Source: Cyclospora cayetanensis (lineage: Eukaryota > Apicomplexa > Conoidasida > Eucoccidiorida > Eimeriidae). From it: 64,000 nt of DNA. Positions 23,794-43,325 of the stretch are shown here, one piece after another. The stretch is taken from assembly GCF_002999335.1 (NCBI RefSeq), contig NW_020312314.1, positions 1-64,000 on the forward strand, given 5' to 3'. How positions within the stretch are numbered: position 1 is the stretch's first letter; each line of letters begins with the position of its first letter. The position numbers and the translations under genes are program-made. The notes under the pieces were generated by a model, which saw nothing but the letters and a program-made list of their open reading frames with translations, had not been told where the DNA came from and made no database searches.

Positions 23794-25490
23794 ATGACGT
23801 CGGAAGAGTCTGCTTCTTCGTGCTGCTGTAGCTGCACGTGTGGCGCGTCCTCGTGTAGGCGGGCATCCTCTAGAGCTCCCATGGACACTAGCGTAAGGCA
23901 GCGCATTATTGCTGCTTGCAGCACCACGAAGAAGATTCCTTTGCTGACCGAGGCTGTAGAATCGGCGGTAAAGAAGTGCAGCAGCTGTTCATGCTGGACC
24001 CGTGCGGCCGTTCCGCCGGAGCAGCGCACATTTTACTGCTGCCTCTGCATGCAAACGCGACAGCGTCGCGACTGCACTTTCTGGGCGTCCCCGTGGAATA
24101 ATAGCTACCGGACATTTGCGGCCTTCAGTGACCCCGCGAATGCGTCTGCTGCCGCTGCTGCAGAGTACGCAGACAGCGCCGGCAGGGGTATTGGCGGCAG
24201 CAACACTACAGCAGAAGCGGCTTTGGCGAAGTTCGCACAAGCCGAAGCTCTCATGCTGAAGTCCATATTTCGTGGAAAGCTGCTGAGAATACTGCGGGCC
24301 GCCCTTCCGATTATTTTGGTCTGTAGCACAGTCTACTCGGTAAGTTCAGCCGTCTTTTTGTTGCTTGGCGTGTTGCGAATGCTTCGTAGGAGGTCCATTG
24401 AAGCCCACAGCGCACTCACCGCGCGTTGTAGGCGCTACTGATGCACCGCTGCTAGTCCAGTGGCCTTTCTTGGTGTTTGCTGCAGTGTTCATCGCTGACA
24501 GGTCCTCTGCCGCAAGTCCTCTTCCTTATTGGCGCCTTCTTCAGTTGTATCCCACTCGCCAACATGCTTGCTGCAATCGTCCGCGTCCGCGAAGGCAAGT
24601 CCTGAAGAAGGGCAGTCATGCGTTGCGAGCTTCCTGCGTTTTAGGGGTTGTGTCATGTGCATAGGCTGTATTGGCACTTTTAGAGTTTTCGTTTGCAGAG
24701 CAGCTGACGATCATTGGCGACTTTGGTGTCCAGCTGAGCTGTCGAAGGCTGCTGGGCTCTAGCAAGCGCTTTTTGCCCATGAGCCAGGTTAGAGACGTCT
24801 TGATTTGCGAGGTGCGCGCGCATGTGTGCCTAGTTTGGGCATGAGGGTTAGAGGGATTTCCTTTTCTTCCCATTCACCGTGCCGTCATCGGCAGTGGCTG
24901 GTTGGGCACTAGCAGGATAGGGAGAGGCTTGGAGGCGGCAGAGCCTGGATGGGTGTTATCGGGTGCTTCTGAGGCCATCACTACTGCCTACTTTGTTGCT
25001 GCAGTGTTGCGTCTACAGGAAGTAAATGTGTATCGCGTAGCGTACCATGTGGCGCTCATTGTCGGCGATGAACAGGAAATCATTGTGCCTTTCCAGGTGA
25101 AGCAGGCATCCATCTCTCGTATTCTAACGCCTCTAGTGTCCACTCATTCACTACGACGCCCGCCTAAGGAGCCGTTGGTCTGTAGCCTAATCATGTAGCG
25201 GCTGCGGCCGTCGGTTACGGCTCCTGTGCGCTGCATGTGCTCACCAGGGACCGTTTATTCTTTTCCAACTTCCCTATTCGCGCTGTGGGGTGCTAGATAC
25301 ATACTCTTGGGCGTATGTCCAAATGCTGCGTGAGGTTCAGGACTTTGATCTGCGGCTGGAGGATTGCTTGGCAGCGTATGAGGCACTGCACTGTTTGTTG
25401 AAGCCATGCGTTCGCGGCAAACACTTTAAGGGAGAATGCGAAGTACAAACGCCTGCATCTGCCTTCCCAGGGGCCTCTGAAACTGCCTAG
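23794..25490 (+). CDS. PIGH: PIG-H, subunit of GPI N-acetylglucosaminyltransferase
   Basis: PIG-H/Gpi15 is a small ER-membrane subunit of the complex that makes GlcNAc-PI, the first step of GPI anchor synthesis; GPI anchors hold most apicomplexan surface antigens. Exons: 23794-24339, 24486-24594, 24699-24811, 25019-25096 and about 25341-25490, giving 331 residues. A membrane hairpin is formed by RAALPIILVCSTVYS and VLFLIGAFFSCIPLANML. The PIG-H domain follows: EEQLTIIGDFGVQL, KRFLPMSQVRDVLICE, EVNVYRVAYHVALIVG, then the C-terminal RLEDCLAAYEALHCLL (family pattern PRL..L..IY..L). Exon 2 ends in AG/GCAAGT, a GC-type donor; phase and conserved sequence (VRE-EQL) both demand it. The N-terminal ~150 residues, Cys/Ser/Ala-rich, have no counterpart in the ~190-residue family, and their boundary is less sure. 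The acceptor of exon 5 could be a few codons earlier. Confidence 0.85.
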
Positions 25491-27085
25491 AGGCTTGCGG
25501 GGAACGGGGACGTGCTGCGCACTCACCCACTATCTTGCCATTCACTTCATGTCAACACATGTGCGAAGCTCCAGCAGCGCGTTTACACTTGTTGCAGGGT
25601 TCATAGCTTCGGGGGAAAGGGATTCTTGGCGCGAAAGGAGCAGCAGGCAGGTTGCAGACGTTGGGCGATTGCGCAGCAACTGCTGTACGGTGAAAATGCC
25701 ACTCTGTAGATAGCCCCTCAAATGCTTCTTCACACTTGTCTGTCTGAGCCCTCGAACGGAAAAACTGACGTTTTAAAAGGCGCTTGCACGCCAAGGGATA
25801 GCTCTCGAAGCGACAGCTCAAATAGGCTTTTTTCAGTTTTACCAGCAGGTTGGTATACGTGTACAGTTGTCAGGCGGAGGCCGTGGGAAGGCCTGCCTGC
25901 CTCTCAGCTGAGTTGTGCTGTTGTTTGCATCGGCGCAACATCTGCTGGCAACGTTTTTCTCTACCTTTCAATCCTGCAATCCCGTTAGAGAGTTTGTGTA
26001 CTATTGGGCTGAGTACTGCTTTTACAAAAGGTAAGCGGGCTCGTTTCCGTATTTGAGGCATCGCCCGCTGGCCGGATGAAACAAGCTGCGCCTTTTAGAC
26101 ATCCTCTCAGCGCATGCAGCAATGAAGGGTTTTTGTTAAGCACAGGGGTGTCTTTGTGCAACGGAATAGAGCAGTGGGGAGGTGGGAAGCGAGCGAGTCG
26201 TAGCTCTCGATTGCCGCACCGTCGGAACAGCCGCATCACAGTGGCTAAACAAGGCAACACTCCAGTTCGAGTGCACTTGCTGGCTTCCCTGGAACAAACA
26301 ACCTCAAGAATAGGGGAGGAACGGCTTGCCCCCCAGGACTAGGTATCTCTACCGAGGTTACAACTTCATAGCTGTAGACTCTATAACGCAGCATGCGTAG
26401 TCTACATCCAGCGAAAGTAAGGAAGACGAGCACATTAGTAAGCACGAGCACTTAACACGCAAACGCGTAGAGTAGCGAATTCCGAGCCTGTGTAGTGGTG
26501 TTACAGACGCGCACCCCTTATCGTCTGGAAAAGCGACATGTACTGGCTGCAGCAGCAGCCCAACTTAAGCCATCGCGGAGTGCCAATAACTGGCTAAAGC
26601 GCATTTCAGGCGATCGCTGTGTGCTTGCGTCCCGAGAGAGACACCCACCCCCCTCCTTCCCTGCGGCAGTGCCCCGTTCCCCACACCGTTCGCGGTTTCA
26701 GCATTACACGATTAGACCACCAGCAGGCAGCACATTTTATGCGCCTAGTGCATGTCAGCATGCGACCTTCCATGGTCTTTTTGGCGTATGTGGTTAGTCC
26801 TATGTGGCTGAGACCCTTCGTCTGTCGAAACGAAGACGCTTAATCTAATGGCGCGAATTATCCGTGTAAGGCGAGGGGAGCGCTTTCTACTTCCTCCCTC
26901 TGTCATCAATGCACTGAGCCGATCGACAAAGGTAGAGTCAGAACTGTTTTATCAGATTTAGGAGGGGTGCACATCACTCTCCAACAATTCTCAGGAACAG
27001 GCCTGCTCGTCTCCGCTGGCCTATATTCGTTTCGCTCGCGCTCTCACGCGTACTCGCGTTCGCTGCGTGTATCTGTCTTGCCCTA
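25491..27085. other. Convergent intergenic spacer, PIG-H to RPB1
   Basis: No supported gene. The short open frames are unconserved and lack splice context. Both 3' UTRs probably lie here. Confidence 0.45.
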
Positions 27086-35994
<8,909 letters not shown>

Positions 35995-36066
35995 CGTGAC
36001 GCCGTTCCTCCTTCCGCTGCTGCTGCTGCTGGTGCGCTGCGCGCGTCTCCACCTGGCTGGCCCTGA

Positions 36067-36100
36067 CGGACCCCTCGGCGTTCAGACACCGAGGGGTCCG
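36067..36100. other. Perfect stem-loop, 12-bp arms
   Basis: cggacccctcgg at 36067-36078 pairs exactly with 36089-36100 across a 10-base loop. It lies 73 bases upstream of the RPB1 start codon, so it is probably in its 5' UTR or core promoter. Confidence 0.7.
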
Positions 36101-36317
36101 AGACAACGGGAAGCAAACGATGGGGTATTTATGGGGTTCCCCTCGGCAGCGATTCGAGGCCTCTCTGTTTCTCTCCGCAGGAGGCCCTACGGAACAACAC
36201 AGGGAGCCTACCAAACGATCTTCAAACAGAAACAAACCTTCGGGCTCAAGCAAGCAGGAATGCGGGGGTGCAGGCAGCACGGAAAACTAGAGATTCTGGC
36301 GAACGGCGTATTTTGTA

Positions 36318-36351
36318 CAGCTCGCAGCGCGCGCAGTGGCGCTGCGAGCTG
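36318..36351. other. Perfect stem-loop, 13-bp arms
   Basis: cagctcgcagcgc at 36318-36330 pairs exactly with 36339-36351 across 8 bases. It lies in the RPB1/Sm G divergent spacer. Confidence 0.7.
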
Positions 36352-37030
36352 CGGAAGGTGAGGCCTCCGTCTCTGTTGGTTCCCCCTGATAGCAAAAGAA
36401 AATACCGTTTCCCTTAGAAAAAAGGGGTTGGAAAAGGGGGCAACAGCAAAGCAGCCTGCGGCCGCTTTCGGGAGACCAAGGCAGCGGAAGACATAGGACT
36501 AATTACACACCAGGCGACCTCTTGAGGGCATGGGGGAGTGCAGAGAGCAAATATGCAGGCGGAACAGAATCACTATGCACCTCTTTGAACCCTAAACCCC
36601 ACAAAGGGCTCTCCCTTTCACGGGCTGATCTCCTCGGTGCATGCACCAGCAGTACTTGCTTGCAGCCCCTCGCTTCCTTGAGCCTTCGCTCTCTCTTGTT
36701 CATGCCCCCTCTTCACGAATTTTCCCTTCTGCACCTTAAAAACTGCCTGAGTAGTTCTTTTGGAGGCCCATTCAACATCTCTCTTTTCTTTCTCTCCGCT
36801 GCAGCAACGACGCTGCCTCTGTCACCCTCCCTAGCCGATCTGCATCATCGGCGGCAGCGGCCTTTTGGTTCAACTCCTGTATTTTCCCTTGTATTACCTC
36901 TGTTTCGCCGAAATTCGGCGAAGGGAACTTCTGCATCTCAGGCTTTGTGAGGTAGACCCTAAGGTTTGTCCGCCTCTCACCTCCACACCGAACAGTCGGG
37001 AAATCCTCAAGACCCTACACTCTTTCAAAG

Positions 37031-37582
37031 ATGCCGTCTGTCATTGGAAAAGCCGGCCCCCCCGCGGATCTCCGCCGTTTTATGGAGAAGCGTCTCGACG
37101 GTAAGCTGATTTAATCCATGAAAGCCCCTGCTGCATTGCTGGCGCCGTTGCTAGGGGGTAGATCGGTGTTATGCTTTTGCTTTGCCTTCTGTTGGGCAAG
37201 AATCACGTCGATCCTCTCAGCCCGCTGTACCGTAGACTGAGTGCAAGATTTCTTCCTCACCCGGTGTATCGCCAGCTGCCTGCCGCGCATCCTTTGCCGC
37301 CTGCTTGCTTCCTCGGGGCGCAGAAGCTGCCCGAGCGGGGAAATAAGGAGCTGTTTTGTTTGCTGTCTGTTTGCGGTGGCTGCAGTACACCTGAGTGGTG
37401 GCCGCCGCGTTGTTGGTGTTATGCGGGGCTATGATACGTTCATGAATGTCGTTCTAGACAACGCCCTGGAGCTGAGGGGCCGTCCCGGATCCAAGCAAGT
37501 CGAGAGGAATGAACTCGGGATGGTTGTTATTAGGGGGAATTCTATTTTAGACTGGGAGTGCCTGGACAAGGTCCGCCCATGA
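37031..37582 (+). CDS. SNRPG: Small nuclear ribonucleoprotein Sm G
   Basis: A core Sm-ring protein of spliceosomal U1, U2, U4 and U5 snRNPs. Two exons, 37031-37100 and 37386-37582, GT-AG, phase 1, give 88 residues (human Sm G has 76). Exon 1 encodes MPSVIGKAGPPADLRRFMEK, matching the family start (PPELKKFMDK). Exon 2 carries the Sm1 motif LSGGRRVVGVMRGYDTFMN with the conserved G, F and MN...D positions (VVLDNA), and the Sm2 motif ELGMVVIRGNSI. The C-terminus DWECLDKVRP matches the usual LE.L.+V. The protein is complete and apparently functional. The related Lsm7 also shares this fold, but the motif spacing and GMVVIRGNSI favour Sm G. Confidence 0.93.
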
Positions 37583-38590
37583 GCAAGCCTTTAAGTGTAC
37601 AAAAGGCGTCTCGCGGAGACAGTGAAAGTTTGATTCCCAGTGGATAAACCGCACTTAAACCCTTGTCATTTTCGCTTAAGACGTGAGAGGCTCTTCTCAG
37701 CACGTGCGCTGAACGGAGGAAGCAACGAAAGAAGCCTTAGGGGAAGGAAGCCCTCCTAGGGCTTTGAAAGATCCATTACAGGGGTGCGGAGGGGGAACTA
37801 TTTCACGGCCCTTTGAAAGGGGTTTCCAGTGATGGGTGCCCTTTTGTTCCCTCCCAGAAAGAGGCGGTGTGTATGGAAGGGGGAAAACTCGGGGGGTTCA
37901 ATTTTGTTGTTGCTTCAGTCTTGGAATGTGCTGGTTACTGAACATCTTACGACGTTGAATGATTCGCGCGGCAGAGCACCGAGCAGGCAGCGGGGGTAGC
38001 AACATGGAGGAGGGAGGCAGAGGGCACTTAGTTTCTTTTTTGTCGTAGAAACAGTTAGACGGTCTCGAGAGATTTGTTTGCTTCGTTCTGCTGCTGCTAA
38101 GTGTCTCTCGTACCACCCTCTCCTTTGTGTTCTTGTATGGATTCTTCCTCGGTCCCTCGGCTGTTGCTATTTGCCTCTTCATGTGAGTAACAGTAGAAGC
38201 AACCAGAGACAGGCAAATCAGGGAGGGGGGAAGGGAGAAAATTGTCTGCGCTCCCGCGGGGCACAGGTTCTGTCAATGGCGACGGGCAGCACCAAGAGCT
38301 TGTCCAAAGCTCAGAACACTCGCAGCTAAAGATCGGCCTGTGAAATGGCAAACACGCCGGCGGGAGGGAGGGGAGGGCACTCGAGCGGGTTATTATGTCC
38401 CTCTGACTGCTATGAAAACGCCCTCGATGTTGCCGTTTTCGAGTTGACAAACATGTTAGAAGTGCCTCCAGAGCTAGCCAGCTGGCTGTAACCCGCGGAG
38501 CTCAGCCATGACACGTTTATTACGCTAGTTATATTTAGCTATGAACTATTGAGGCACACTCTAACTGGCTCGCCTTGATACAGAGGATGC
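37583..38590. other. Intergenic, no gene seen
   Basis: This contains the 3' flank of the Sm G gene and then purine-rich unique sequence. No frame has coding character on either strand. Confidence 0.4.
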
Positions 38591-38597
38591 AATTTTG

Positions 38598-38830
38598 TCT
38601 CCATGTAGGGTATAGGGAATGCGCAAGTAGCTGCGAATGCTCTGAGTGCGAGAGGTGCAGCTTCGCGCACCGTAGCTCTGTCTCCCCCTCACGTCGAAAG
38701 CCCTAAGAGGAGTGGGCAGGGCAAGGCAAGCGCTATTTGGGAAGCATTTAATAATTCACGTCAAGTTTGTAGTGAGTCTAGAGTTAAATGCCTCAGGCCC
38801 CTTCAACAATTGCCCGGGTTGGATCAAGTT
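38598..38830 (+). repeat. LTR-like repeat, 5' copy
   Basis: This stretch aligns with 43101-43325. Shared features in order are an aggtgcagct...cg.gcacc..tagc block, a ctc-rich stretch, and a gag(t)t..a.atg segment near the end. Identity is moderate, with small gaps. The two copies flank retrotransposon pol remnants in the same orientation, as old LTRs would. Exact ends are not defined. Confidence 0.4.
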
Positions 38831-40425
38831 GTTTAGCCATCTGACCACTTATTTTCGTTGGCAACCGTGCTAAAAACAACCCTCTAGCAATACAAGTTGA
38901 TGGCGAGACAATCCCTGTTTGGGGACGGACAGACCGGTCTGCAAGTTGATGGGAAAGCAGTAGCTCCACAGCTGGCCTGGCACACAAGCATGACTGGTCA
39001 GTCGATAAACTAGTTGTAGATCCATCGATGACGCTATTTCGACCAGAAAAGTGTGATGGCCCTAAAGATGGTCAAGTCATCGAAAGTCCGATCAGCCGGT
39101 GGAAAACGTTGCTAGCTTTGTGAACCCCATATGCAGAGAAACTGGTGCTCCTTGCAAAGTATTGATTGGTGGGAGAAGCACTTTGAGGGCGGCGCTACTC
39201 ACGTGAACAAAGGGCGCTCACGTGGAAGCGTTACTACAGTTCAAGCCTTTATAATAAGCACTGACGCATTCATTTATTCCTAGCTCAGTTCAACAGCAAA
39301 CGTTGGGGAGAATTGAGGCAGCTGATTAGGGGTCTCTATCAGTTGATTGGTGTATGAAGGAATATAAAGCTTATTTCCCCCAAAGCAACGATGGTAACTG
39401 CATTTATGGCGGCTTGTTACAGGTCAGCCCGAAGTGTTACATCAGGTGTACGTACGGGGGACAGCAACTCAGCGAATAAACAACCAGCCGGTGGGGTCAC
39501 CGCACATGATTGACTACTTGAAATTTCAGGAACGGGGAAGCACAAATCCTGCGACCTGCATGAAAACTAAAAGCCAGCTCGGGATCCAGAGCCTATAGGT
39601 GCTGAGGCTACGTTAACTGGCCCTGCCCAGCAGTTCAAGGTGAGGGAGGATGCGCTCCTCAGCAGTTCCATACCACCCCGGGACGAAGCATCCGCTTCTC
39701 TTGTGGGCATTTGGATCATATGAACCAAAGAGGCAAGCGTATTCAAAGAATGAAAGAACTTAAGTACATTGGAAATAGCTCAGTGAAAGCAAGCTGCTGG
39801 GTGAGCACTGGATACACATCACTGCCAGGCAGGCTGTCCTGCAGCGAAGGGGCTACAAAGGATAAGAGCCCAAATTGAAGACCCATTTAGGGTCCATTCT
39901 GCACTGTTGCAAGCTCGTATCAATGCTCAAGGATTGCTAGCATTACTTGGCTTTCAATGTGAAACGGATTTTTGATCTGCGGAGACGGCGCGGAGGTGCA
40001 GTCTGCTGTTCCTCAGTCAGGGCAGGGAGTAAGACATGCGTGGGGTGAGGGGTGGCAGAGCACAAGGATTGGCAAGGCCACCGCAATTAAAACTGCTTCA
40101 AAGAGTAATCGTGCCTAAATTATAATATTTAATAACTTCTATGGTGGAGCCGTGCACCACGACGTCATCCAAGATATGCATGGGTGAGCCAACGCACGAC
40201 ATAAATGTGGCCAGTGCAATGCACTGTAGACATTAAGGAAGCACTATAAAAATGAAGCACGCGGTCTCCAACAGCGCTCATGTCACCCATGGTAATACTG
40301 GTAGGCTTAGTACTTTTAACAGGTGGGGCAGAGTTGTCATGAAGCGGCTCAGCCGAGTAGTAAGAGAGGACGTAGGTAGGGTAGACTGCAATAGGATTAG
40401 GCTCTTCATGTCCTGCTCTGCGGAT
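38831..40425. other. Degenerate sequence, possible gag region of the element
   Basis: No open frame of note. It lies between the 5' LTR-like copy and the pol remnants, where gag would be expected, but I recognise no zinc knuckle or capsid motif. Confidence 0.25.
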
Positions 40426-40546
40426 GCCGTCGTTCATACTGCGTCGAATGCACCGGATCCCATCTGAACTCCGAAGTTAAGCGGCGCAAGGCCCGGTTAG
40501 TACTGCGGTGGGGGACTCCGCGGGAATCCCTTTGGGTGATGACGGC
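40426..40546 (+). rRNA. 5S ribosomal RNA
   Basis: A 121-base gene with the standard 5S layout. The ends gccgtcgt and atgacggc pair as helix I (one G-U). Inside are the conserved gcaccggatcccatc and tgaactccgaagttaagc (loops B-C and box A of the internal promoter), then ggttagtac and the ggtgggggactccgcggga region corresponding to box C and helices IV-V. A T-run (cttttt, from 40547) follows at once, a good RNA polymerase III terminator. The helices close, so the gene looks intact. It stands alone in this window; in most eukaryotes 5S genes are tandem or linked to rDNA. Confidence 0.93.
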
Positions 40547-40552
40547 CTTTTT
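40547..40552 (+). terminator. Pol III T-run terminator of 5S rRNA
   Basis: A T-run directly after helix I of the 5S gene. Confidence 0.75.
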
Positions 40553-40874
40553 GCTCAGAGACTACACCAAACTCTAACAGTACCTCCCACCAAGCCCAAC
40601 GCTCCATTTCACGTTGATAAATGGAGGCGAAGAACATTACGACTCGGAAAATATCGAGGAAGAGTTGGGGGAAGTGCTAAGCACTGATGAGCTACTAGCA
40701 GGCTGGCCAACTGCTGGTTTTCAAACGCACCGTGTAAGCTAATTCCTGGGTCAGCACCAAGCTGGGCTCCGCGTTACTGGAAACCGCCCACATGATGAAG
40801 AGCACAGCAAACGGCAGATGCATTGATTGTTGAGGCAAGGCAAAAAGCAGGAATCGACCATCGCTTTTGGGCAT

Positions 40875-42110
40875 AGCCTGGTGTTGGTGCCAAAAAAGAA
40901 AGGGAGGTGGCAAACGTGCGTGTAGTGTGCCTGAGAAGGTGGGGTGGATGGCTATCTACGGTAACGCCTCAGTCTTCATGCGTAAAGATTAAGCACAGCT
41001 ACAGCACCTACGGCGTGCGCTTCAGCTGTTGCGGGGCAAGCATTGGTACACGAAGGCACGCAAGTATTCCTTTTTTGTCAGAACAATTGTATTTCTCAAA
41101 TTCCGTCGTTCGGCTGCAGGAATCGAGCCAGATCAGGCAAAATTAGAAGCAGTTAAGGCGCGGCCTTTACCTGAGTTTCCACAAGGACGTTTCAAAGTTT
41201 TCGGACTTGCATCTTGTTACCGAAACTTCATTCCTAAAATTGATCTACACGCCGCTGCTTTGACTGATCTATGTGTGGATACGCAGTTTAAAGCCTAAAT
41301 TCAGGAGGCTCAGGCCCCAGCAAGGACGCCTAACAGGCCCTTATAAGTCTCTGCAGTCTTCGCATTGTCCAACTATGAGCTTCATTAATTTCTTACTCAC
41401 TAATGCTAGTGTTGTAGTACGAAATGTTTTTGTGCCCCCACAGGCTATGAGATCTCTAGCAACGGATTATTGCTGGTTATTCTCATCGATTTTCCAAAAA
41501 CGAAGCAGCGCTATCCGGCTCGGGTAAACAAAATGCCATGCGGTGTGCTGGGGTGCCAAAAAAGCCGGCACCATTTGCATGCGAGTCATTTTACTGCCTA
41601 GGCTAAACAACACAAAGAGTTTTGAGGACTTTGATAGCCCAAGAGTTGTCCGTTGTCACGGACACCTCCTGCAATATAGCTTTCTATCAGAGTATATTGA
41701 CGGCATCACAACGAGGTCACCAGTATACTGCCCTGACGTCCTGGCAATTCAGTTATGTGCATTGCGACCAATCTAGTTTTGTTTCACGATTTCTATTGAA
41801 TTTGTGTGAGTCTTATGCAATCAATATCCATGCCTGAGAGACGCACTGCACTATAAAAAAGCGGCCACCAGGTGTGTGTGTGTGTGTGTGTGTGTGGAGC
41901 CTGAAGAATTATTCCTGGAGGATCGGCAGGCTTTACGGGGTGCGCCAAGAGGTAACACGACTAAGAAATGCTCGGGCAGGTGGCCAGGACCATTAGCGAT
42001 TCTCTCACTAATCAATGCTCTATCTTAGGATACCCATTTTTTCAAGAGTTGAAGGTGTCACATAGCTTCCTCTTTAAGCTTCAAAACTCTTTGAATCATA
42101 AGCAGACTTT
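40875..42110 (+). mobile_element. Ty3/gypsy (chromovirus-like) pol fossil
   Basis: Remnants in canonical Ty3/gypsy order, broken by stops and frameshifts. Reverse transcriptase N-terminus at 40875-40922 (LVLVPKKKGRWQTCV, cf. the family V.KK.G.WR.C.D). RT thumb/connection at about 41050-41270 (GIEPDQAKLEAVKARPLPE then FGLASCYRNFIPK and AALTDL). RNase H end at about 41508-41600 (YPARVNKMPCGVLGCQKSR, HHLHASHF). Integrase core at about 41625-41837 (VVTDTSCN..FYQS; FLLNLCESYAIN). Integrase C-terminal GPF/Y module at about 41963-42020 (GRWPGPLAIL), then LKVSHSFLFKLQ at about 42050. The RT palm with the catalytic YxDD is absent, so the element is dead. The GPF/Y module points to the chromovirus side of the family. 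Confidence 0.82.
41873..41896. repeat. GT dinucleotide repeat
   Basis: About 12 GT units inside the decayed integrase region, inserted after loss of function. Confidence 0.85.
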
Positions 42111-43100
42111 TTCTGCTCAAGCTAGTGAGACGCTTGAGGCGGATGATTAACGGGAGCTGTGAAAGTGCTGGGCTCTAAGACAATAAAAGAGAGCTAAAGA
42201 CTTATGGACGGGAGTTTCAAAATAAATGAGGTAGCGAATGCCAGCCTGAGTGGTTAATGGAGGAGCATTGCCGGCCACGTGCCTGCTGAAGAATTTGTGA
42301 CTCGTTTTTACAAGCAACGGTGGTGCCCAAGGACAATATTCCTCGTGCTTGCTGATAATCGTCCTCCCTCTTGGTCGCGTGCTGTGCCTCAAATAGCGGC
42401 CTTAATTTATGTGTACTGCTGAAAACATCCCCGATCATTGTTGTTCTGGCACCTTTTGCCTACGATTTATGCACAGGCACTTTTATGTACGCCCTGTATG
42501 TTCCCCCTGTGCGTATTTAGGGGCTTTGAAGCCTGCTATGATGCGTGTACTAGCTATATTTGGATGCAGAGCCTATTTCATGAAGTGAGGAATCAGGGCC
42601 CAACTAGTGGGTTGTTTGATTCCCTTTACACAATTTACATGTGTTCTGTTGTCTTGTAGCAGGAGGCTCCTACATTGTGGGATCCGAAGGCAGCGAGCCA
42701 TCGCGGTATAAAGGTTTTGGTAGTTTGGACCCTTGATTTTTCTTTGGCTACTTTGCCTTTTGTTCTTCCTTTGAATTTTACTTAAGCGGTTGAAGCACAC
42801 ATTGTTTCTCTCTTTGGAATTGTTTTCGCGTCTCTGCCTGCCAGGGGAATGGCGCTAGTCCCCGAACTCTTCCGCTGTCCCGCACCCAGATAGCCTTGAC
42901 CTAGGGGAACAAAACACGAAGATATGCGTACTGAAATGGGAAGGAAGATGTAGGGGGATATGCTATACTTTAACACTTTCTGAGACACCAGTTATATATT
43001 TATCTGAGAACTAGTAACGAGTTTGACAAATGGGTTTGTATGTTCGCATGTATCTTATTAGTTGCAGAGTGCTGCCAGCTCGACATATAAGACGCAGCGC

Positions 43101-43325
43101 TGTGTGTGTGCGCACTAGATGCTATCTGCAACTAGGTGTGATTGCTCGGAGTCCTTAGAAGGTGCAGCTACGTGCACCCTAGCGGTCCCTCTCCCACCCT
43201 GTGAGAAACCCTGAGGGGTGAGGTTTGAGCAAGGCGGTAGTTTCTTGGGAACATATTCGATAACGGTTTAATGAGTGTGAGTTGCGTCTGGAGTTACATG
43301 TCTCTTTACAGGGACCTTGCATGAA
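43101..43325 (+). repeat. LTR-like repeat, 3' copy
   Basis: Partner of the copy at 38598-38830; it lies about 1 kb after the integrase remnant, in the same orientation. A third, weaker copy is near 980-1165. Confidence 0.4.

Larger units (their letters stand above)
35995..37030. promoter_or_regulatory. Divergent promoter region, RPB1 / Sm protein G
   Basis: About 1 kb between two housekeeping genes transcribed away from each other. It contains two perfect GC-rich stem-loops near the RPB1 end and one copy of a telomere-like ccctaaacccc motif at about 36590. No coding frame is supported. Confidence 0.5.

Noticed and set aside
36586..36602. Telomere-like ccctaaacccc
   Set aside because: Only about one and a half units; too short to call an interstitial telomeric repeat.
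40165..40467. Short open frames overlapping the 5S gene on both strands
   Set aside because: They run into the structured 5S rRNA and have no conserved protein features.
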